Assembly (NCBI GenBank): GCA_030024065.1
Contig: JASEIE010000153.1
Coordinates: 1-8,925 of the forward strand
Reading direction: 5' to 3'
Length of the DNA stretch: 8,925 nucleotides
Source: Thermodesulfobacteriota bacterium
GTDB lineage: Bacteria > Desulfobacterota > BSN033 > UBA1163
Shown here piece after piece: positions 6,278 through 8,925 of this stretch (the first letter of the stretch is position 1; the number at the start of each line of letters is the position of its first letter). The notes beneath the pieces were generated by a model. That model saw nothing but the letters and a program-made list of their open reading frames with translations, ran no database searches and was not told where the DNA came from. A program made the position numbers and the translations under genes.

Positions 6278-7948
6278 TTATCTAATCGTCCCTTCATAAT
6301 AGGTGGTCAACTGCCTCTTCTTTACCAACGGGTTGGAATAGTCTGGAAGGAGAATGGGAGAAACTCTTCCCCGATCAATCCCTGCTTCTTCCAGTTCTTG
6401 ATGAAACTTTCGTACATGATCCAAGGTGAGCCGCCCATCCTTGGCTCTCTCTTTCGCATAAAAGGCGGCATTTCGACCTGCTATTCGGCCAAATACGAGA
6501 ACATCCAAGAGGGAATTTCCTGCTAACCGGTTCTCCCCTTGAACTCCACCGGTCACTTCTCCAGCCGCAAAGAGCCCCGGGATGGCTGTCTCTCCATTTT
6601 CGTTAAATTTCAATCCACCATTCTGGTAATGGAGCGTTGGATAGATGAGGATGGGTTCTTTGGTGATATCAATTCCATATCGTTTAAAGATTTTGTATTT
6701 TCCGATAAAGTTCTTTACCAAGGCTCCTTCTCCATGGAGGATATCAATCATGGGAGTGTCAAGCCAGACACCAACCTTGCCCGCAGGGGTGGGAACCCCT
6801 TTTCCAACCTGAACACATTCTCTGATGATGGAAGCCGCACAGGCATCCCTTGGTTCCCGCTCAAAGACGAACTGCTCCCCATCGATATTAAGAAGATGGG
6901 CCCCTGCGCCTCTGAATTTTTCTGTGATGAGGAGACCATCTGCCTGTTCCGGGAAAATGGCTCCCGTAGGATGAAATTGAGTGGTGTGAAGCAAAGAGAC
7001 TTCCAAGCCAGCCCGATAGCCTAAAACAAGGCCATCTCCTGTCGCCCCGTAATGGTTGGTTGTCATAAAACCGCCGATGTGAAGCCGGCCTGAACCCCCT
7101 GTGGCAAGAATAACAGCCTTCGCCTTCACTAAATGATATTCCTCGGTCTCCAAATTATAAAGAATGGCACCCGCACAATGGCCATATTCGTTGAGAACCA
7201 GTTCCACCGTTGGCAAAAATTCAAGGGCTTCAATCCCCTTCCGGTTCCTGGCTTCATCTCGAATCGTGCGCATGATCTCCGCTCCGGTAATATCCGCTGC
7301 CACATGGACCCTCTTTCTGCATGTACCTCCGAGATGAAAAACTTTGAAACTGCCATCCGGATTCTTATCAAACATGGCACCCAACCTTTCCAACCATTGA
7401 AGAACGGATGGGGCCTGGGTCACGAGCGTGTAAACCAACCCAGGGGTATTGGCGAAGTGCCCTCCTCCCATGGTGTCAAGATAATGAAAGTAGGGAGAAT
7501 CTTTGCCCGGTTGGGAAGCAACTTGAATACCCCCCTCAGCCATCATCGTGTTGGCATCGCCATGCCTGAGCTTTGTTGCAATCGTCACTCTGGCACCATT
7601 CTCTTGGGCCAAGAGGGCTGCGGCTGTCCCTGCACCTCCTCCTCCAATAATGAGAACATCGGTCTCAAAAGCGATCTTTGATAGGTCAATCCGATCAGGA
7701 TCGACACGGCTCCACGATTCCAAGATTTCGCAGATCTCTGGTGGAATGCTATAACCCTTACTGGGACCGATTTTCAATTCTTGCAACGATCCTTCCTTGT
7801 AAGAAGGATGAAACATCCTTAAACGATTCTCCTTCTCGGCAAGGCTCATCTTTGGAAATTCCCAACCCTCTTTCTTTTTGGTTAATCGGTGAGGTCGGGT
7901 CGCATCCACCCGTTTGATCAATTGGTTGAGCTCATCAGTATAGGCCAT
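6278..7948 (-). CDS. Fumarate reductase / succinate dehydrogenase-type flavoprotein, short form with N-terminal extension
   Basis: An FAD enzyme of the fumarate reductase / L-aspartate oxidase superfamily, 556 residues. About 95 residues of extension (including EFPKMSLAEKENRLRMFHPSY) precede the FAD-binding segment TDVLIIGGGGAGTAAAL with GGGGAG at 102-107. Substrate-site residues known from fumarate reductases are all present: His326 in HPTG, Arg367 in PRDACA, His440 in HYQNGG and Arg474 in ENRLAGNSLLD. At the position of the FAD-linking histidine (RSHT in fumarate reductase) it has Asn133 in DANTMMAEGG, so FAD should be non-covalent as in L-aspartate oxidase. Only 82 residues follow the NRL motif, far fewer than the C-terminal helical domain of FrdA or SdhA. 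There is no signal peptide and no iron-sulfur or membrane subunit nearby, so it is probably soluble. The start is 3 bp after the HD gene stop, consistent with translational coupling. It likely reduces or dehydrogenates a C-C bond beside a carboxylate; L-aspartate oxidase is less likely without nadA/nadC. Confidence 0.87.
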   Translation of the reverse strand: MAYTDELNQLIKRVDATRPHRLTKKKEGWEFPKMSLAEKENRLRMFHPSYKEGSLQELKIGPSKGYSIPPEICEILESWSRVDPDRIDLSKIAFETDVLIIGGGGAGTAAALLAQENGARVTIATKLRHGDANTMMAEGGIQVASQPGKDSPYFHYLDTMGGGHFANTPGLVYTLVTQAPSVLQWLERLGAMFDKNPDGSFKVFHLGGTCRKRVHVAADITGAEIMRTIRDEARNRKGIEALEFLPTVELVLNEYGHCAGAILYNLETEEYHLVKAKAVILATGGSGRLHIGGFMTTNHYGATGDGLVLGYRAGLEVSLLHTTQFHPTGAIFPEQADGLLITEKFRGAGAHLLNIDGEQFVFEREPRDACAASIIRECVQVGKGVPTPAGKVGVWLDTPMIDILHGEGALVKNFIGKYKIFKRYGIDITKEPILIYPTLHYQNGGLKFNENGETAIPGLFAAGEVTGGVQGENRLAGNSLLDVLVFGRIAGRNAAFYAKERAKDGRLTLDHVRKFHQELEEAGIDRGRVSPILLPDYSNPLVKKRQLTTYYEGTIR

Positions 7949-7951
7949 TTC

Positions 7952-8533
7952 CTATTTCTCTCTTGCCAACTCTTTATTCAATTGGTCTGAAAAGAGCTTA
8001 AGAAAAGCAATCCGTTTTTCAACGATTCGCCTTGCTTCTTCTGTGTAAAAATTTCCCTCAACCCTCTTAACCAGATCGTCAATCAGCTTGGGAACCTCTT
8101 CAATCTTCCCGCTAAAACTGCCTTCCTGAAGAGCCCTCAAAATTCCCCGAATCAACCCTACAGCTCCTACATACTCAATGGCATCGACATCCTGGAGGAT
8201 CTTCGCCTCCAGGGTCTGAGGGTCTGGACCTCCATACCGGCTGTGGGCCTCAATGACATGGAGAATTCTCTGAATCTCATCCTCTTTGAATCCCAGTTCA
8301 CCCAAGAAAACCCGAGCCTTTGGAAGTGCAGCATCGTAATGCTTTTTCCGGTCAATGGGGACACCAATATCATGAAGCAGGGCTGCCGTGAGGAGAATTT
8401 CTATATCTGCCCCCCTTGCCTTCCCAACCTTCTGACACCATTCATAGGCTCTTTCGAGGTGGTCGGTCCCCGCGATCTTTTCCCCAGCCATCTCTTTCCT
8501 GGTAAACTCCCTGATTCTTGACCAGCGATCCAT
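7952..8533 (-). CDS. HD-domain metal-dependent phosphohydrolase
   Basis: A 193-residue HD-superfamily protein of the small stand-alone type. Metal ligands in order are His25 (GTDHLERAY), His54-Asp55 (ALLHDIG), further histidines at 92 and 97 (HVIEAHS), and Asp115/Asp117 (LQDVDAIE). These suggest hydrolysis of a phosphomonoester, nucleotide or phosphodiester with a divalent metal in the cytoplasm. The substrate is not known for this branch. The C-terminal third is helical and charged (VEKRIAFLKLFSDQL) without a further domain. AGGAGG (8539-8544) lies 5 nt before the ATG at 8533, the best ribosome site in the cluster. It is the first gene of the minus-strand unit and nearly abuts the flavoprotein gene (3-bp gap). 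It could be a housekeeping or signalling enzyme, or act on a pathway by-product. Confidence 0.85.
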   Translation of the reverse strand: MDRWSRIREFTRKEMAGEKIAGTDHLERAYEWCQKVGKARGADIEILLTAALLHDIGVPIDRKKHYDAALPKARVFLGELGFKEDEIQRILHVIEAHSRYGGPDPQTLEAKILQDVDAIEYVGAVGLIRGILRALQEGSFSGKIEEVPKLIDDLVKRVEGNFYTEEARRIVEKRIAFLKLFSDQLNKELAREK

Positions 8534-8538
8534 TATTT

Positions 8539-8544
8539 CCTCCT
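8539..8544 (-). promoter_or_regulatory. Strong ribosome binding site of the HD gene
   Basis: AGGAGG on the minus strand ends 5 nt before the ATG at 8533 and fixes the start. Confidence 0.75.
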
Positions 8545-8560
8545 ATCATGTTTGTTGGTT

Positions 8561-8678
8561 TCGTAAAAAGTCGCAATTTCTCCATTTTTGTCATTCCCGC
8601 GAAAGCGGGAATCCAGTAAATTCAAAGAGTTCTGGACTCCTGCTTCCGCAGGAGTGACAGTTTTTAGACTTTTTACGA
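8561..8678. repeat. 118-bp nested REPIN-like element with terminal inverted repeats
   Basis: The outermost arms TCGTAAAAAGTC (8561-8572) and GACTTTTTACGA (8667-8678) are perfect 12-bp inverted repeats. Inside are two 27-nt units in opposite orientation, 8590-8616 and 8632-8658, each itself a hairpin: ATTCCCGC, loop GAAA, GCGGGAAT, and ACTCCTGC, loop TTCC, GCAGGAGT. The two stems differ at two paired positions, and each change is compensated within its own stem. It lies in the leader of the HD gene and creates a false 120-codon open frame on the minus strand. It is probably a non-autonomous repeat moved by a REP-associated transposase encoded elsewhere. Confidence 0.8.
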
Positions 8679-8815
8679 GATCATCATGTTTCGTAAATTT
8701 AAAAATATTATAAGACTTTTCTGCTTGAATACAAGAAGAATTGATTACCTCCATATATCCCTCCTGTCGTATTTGAAAATGTTGAGGTCTCGCTCTAGAT
8801 ATTGTGTTGCAAGAT

Positions 8816-8844
8816 AAAAAGAGAGTTTTAAAAAAGAGAGTTTT
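8816..8844. repeat. 15-bp tandem repeat in the promoter region
   Basis: AAAAAGAGAGTTTTA at 8816-8830 is followed directly by AAAAAGAGAGTTTT at 8831-8844, a 14-of-15 second copy. The repeat overlaps the candidate -10 element and spacer of the minus-strand promoter. Confidence 0.7.
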
Positions 8845-8853
8845 TATTGACAA
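8825..8853 (-). promoter_or_regulatory. Candidate sigma70-type promoter for the HD-led operon
   Basis: On the minus strand TTGTCA (8848-8853, 5 of 6 with TTGACA) is followed by exactly 17 nt and TAAAAC (8825-8830, 4 of 6 with TATAAT). Transcription would begin near 8818. The region is AT-rich. Part of the -35 also reads TTGACA on the plus strand (8847-8852), but no good plus-strand -10 follows at the right distance. Confidence 0.4.
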
Positions 8854-8887
8854 AAGATGGGTGAAGTGGTAGATGGTAAAAGATGGG
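8852..8887. repeat. 10-bp direct repeat next to the candidate promoter
   Basis: AAAAGATGGG occurs at 8852-8861 and again at 8878-8887, 26 bp apart, with a partial copy AGATGG at 8871-8876 between them. It lies immediately upstream of the candidate minus-strand promoter and touches its -35, so it could be a regulator-binding site, or chance in purine-rich DNA. Confidence 0.35.
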
Positions 8888-8898
8888 ACAATCAAACT

Positions 8899-8912
8899 AA
8901 AGGAGGTGTTCC
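8899..8912 (+). promoter_or_regulatory. Extended Shine-Dalgarno-like sequence at the right edge
   Basis: AAAGGAGGTGTTCC on the plus strand matches 12 of 14 positions of TAAGGAGGTGATCC, the complement of the usual 16S rRNA 3' end. No ATG, GTG or TTG lies at a normal distance before the window ends, so a divergent gene starting just outside is possible but not shown. Confidence 0.3.
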
Positions 8913-8925
8913 AATTTAACTTAGA

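Larger units (their letters stand above)
8534..8818 (-). other. Long 5' leader of the minus-strand operon
   Basis: If transcription starts near 8818, about 285 nt precede the HD gene. The leader contains the nested repeat 8561-8678 and a possible upstream reading frame from the ATG at 8754. That ATG has AGGAGG (8760-8765) 5 nt before it. The frame runs 73 codons through the repeat and stops in TAATG, sharing one base with the HD start codon. Residues MEVINSSCIQAEKSYNIF are unique sequence, but much of the remainder is translated repeat (TPAEAGVQ, SRFRGND), so it is not called a gene. No riboswitch family is recognised. Confidence 0.35.

Noticed and set aside
6539..7024. 161-codon open frame on the plus strand
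   Set aside because: Antisense shadow of the flavoprotein gene with no recognisable motif.
7133..7681. 182-codon open frame on the plus strand
   Set aside because: It lies wholly antisense to the flavoprotein gene, whose motifs are unmistakable, and shows no family motif.
6278..7948. L-aspartate oxidase (nadB)
   Set aside because: Non-covalent FAD fits, but there is a long N-terminal extension, no nadA/nadC neighbour and a catabolic-looking context. The fumarate-reductase-type call is safer.
8847..8875. Plus-strand promoter starting at TTGACA (8847-8852)
   Set aside because: The hexamer is perfect, but at 17 nt spacing the -10 would be TAGATG, a poor match. The minus-strand reading of the overlapping site is better.
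8533..8895. 120-codon open frame on the minus strand starting at a TTG
   Set aside because: Its C-terminal half is the translation of the nested repeat, the TTG has no good ribosome site, and its first part overlaps the candidate promoter. Only the internal ATG at 8754 is kept, as a finding.

Overview
The window looks like a piece of a chromosome from a strictly anaerobic bacterium, most likely a Desulfobacterota-type (deltaproteobacterial) sulfate reducer or syntroph. This is inferred from gene content: two unrelated molybdenum/tungsten-enzyme families, a PaaK-type acyl-CoA ligase, a soluble fumarate-reductase-like flavoprotein and a PrpD-family enzyme. Short intergenic inverted repeats, familiar from that group by their spurious translations (TPAEAGVQ, SRFRGND, FFATLRMT), fit the same picture. 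No rRNA, tRNA, CRISPR, transposase or phage gene was found, and the taxonomic call is not proven.

Layout. Positions 3-893 (+) hold the C-terminal ~296 residues of a xanthine-dehydrogenase-family molybdenum hydroxylase large subunit, cut by the left edge. It faces a six-gene cluster on the minus strand. In transcription order (right to left) this is: an HD-domain phosphohydrolase (8533-7952); a fumarate-reductase-type flavoprotein with an N-terminal extension (7948-6278); an MmgE/PrpD-family enzyme (6081-4699); a cytoplasmic Mo/W-bisPGD iron-sulfur oxidoreductase (4616-2556); a phenylacetate-CoA-ligase-family adenylate-forming enzyme (2529-1210); and a small helical protein of 55-59 residues (1140 or 1152 to 973). 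Gaps are 3, 196, 82, 26 and 57-69 bp and no convincing intrinsic terminator lies between the genes, so one transcript is plausible. A candidate sigma70-type promoter lies at 8825-8853.

Three paired-hairpin repeats (REPIN-like) mark the non-coding spots: 868-943 where the two transcription units converge, 6143-6229 between the flavoprotein and PrpD genes, and 8561-8678 in the leader of the operon. Their 27-nt units share GTCAT at one end and differ inside the stems by paired (compensating) changes. The first runs into the 3' end of the molybdenum hydroxylase gene and supplies its last residues. The other two create false open frames, so the PrpD gene must start at 6081 rather than further upstream, and the open frame 8533-8895 is not an ordinary gene.

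How the genes might work together (inference): the CoA ligase would activate a carboxylic acid, the PrpD-like protein would hydrate, dehydrate, isomerise or decarboxylate a carboxylate, the flavoprotein would reduce or oxidise a C-C bond next to a carboxylate, and the Mo/W enzyme would do a further redox or hydration step. This set does not match a catabolic pathway I recognise. The Mo/W enzyme lacks the diagnostic residues of both formate dehydrogenase and acetylene hydratase. The substrate cannot be read from the sequence.
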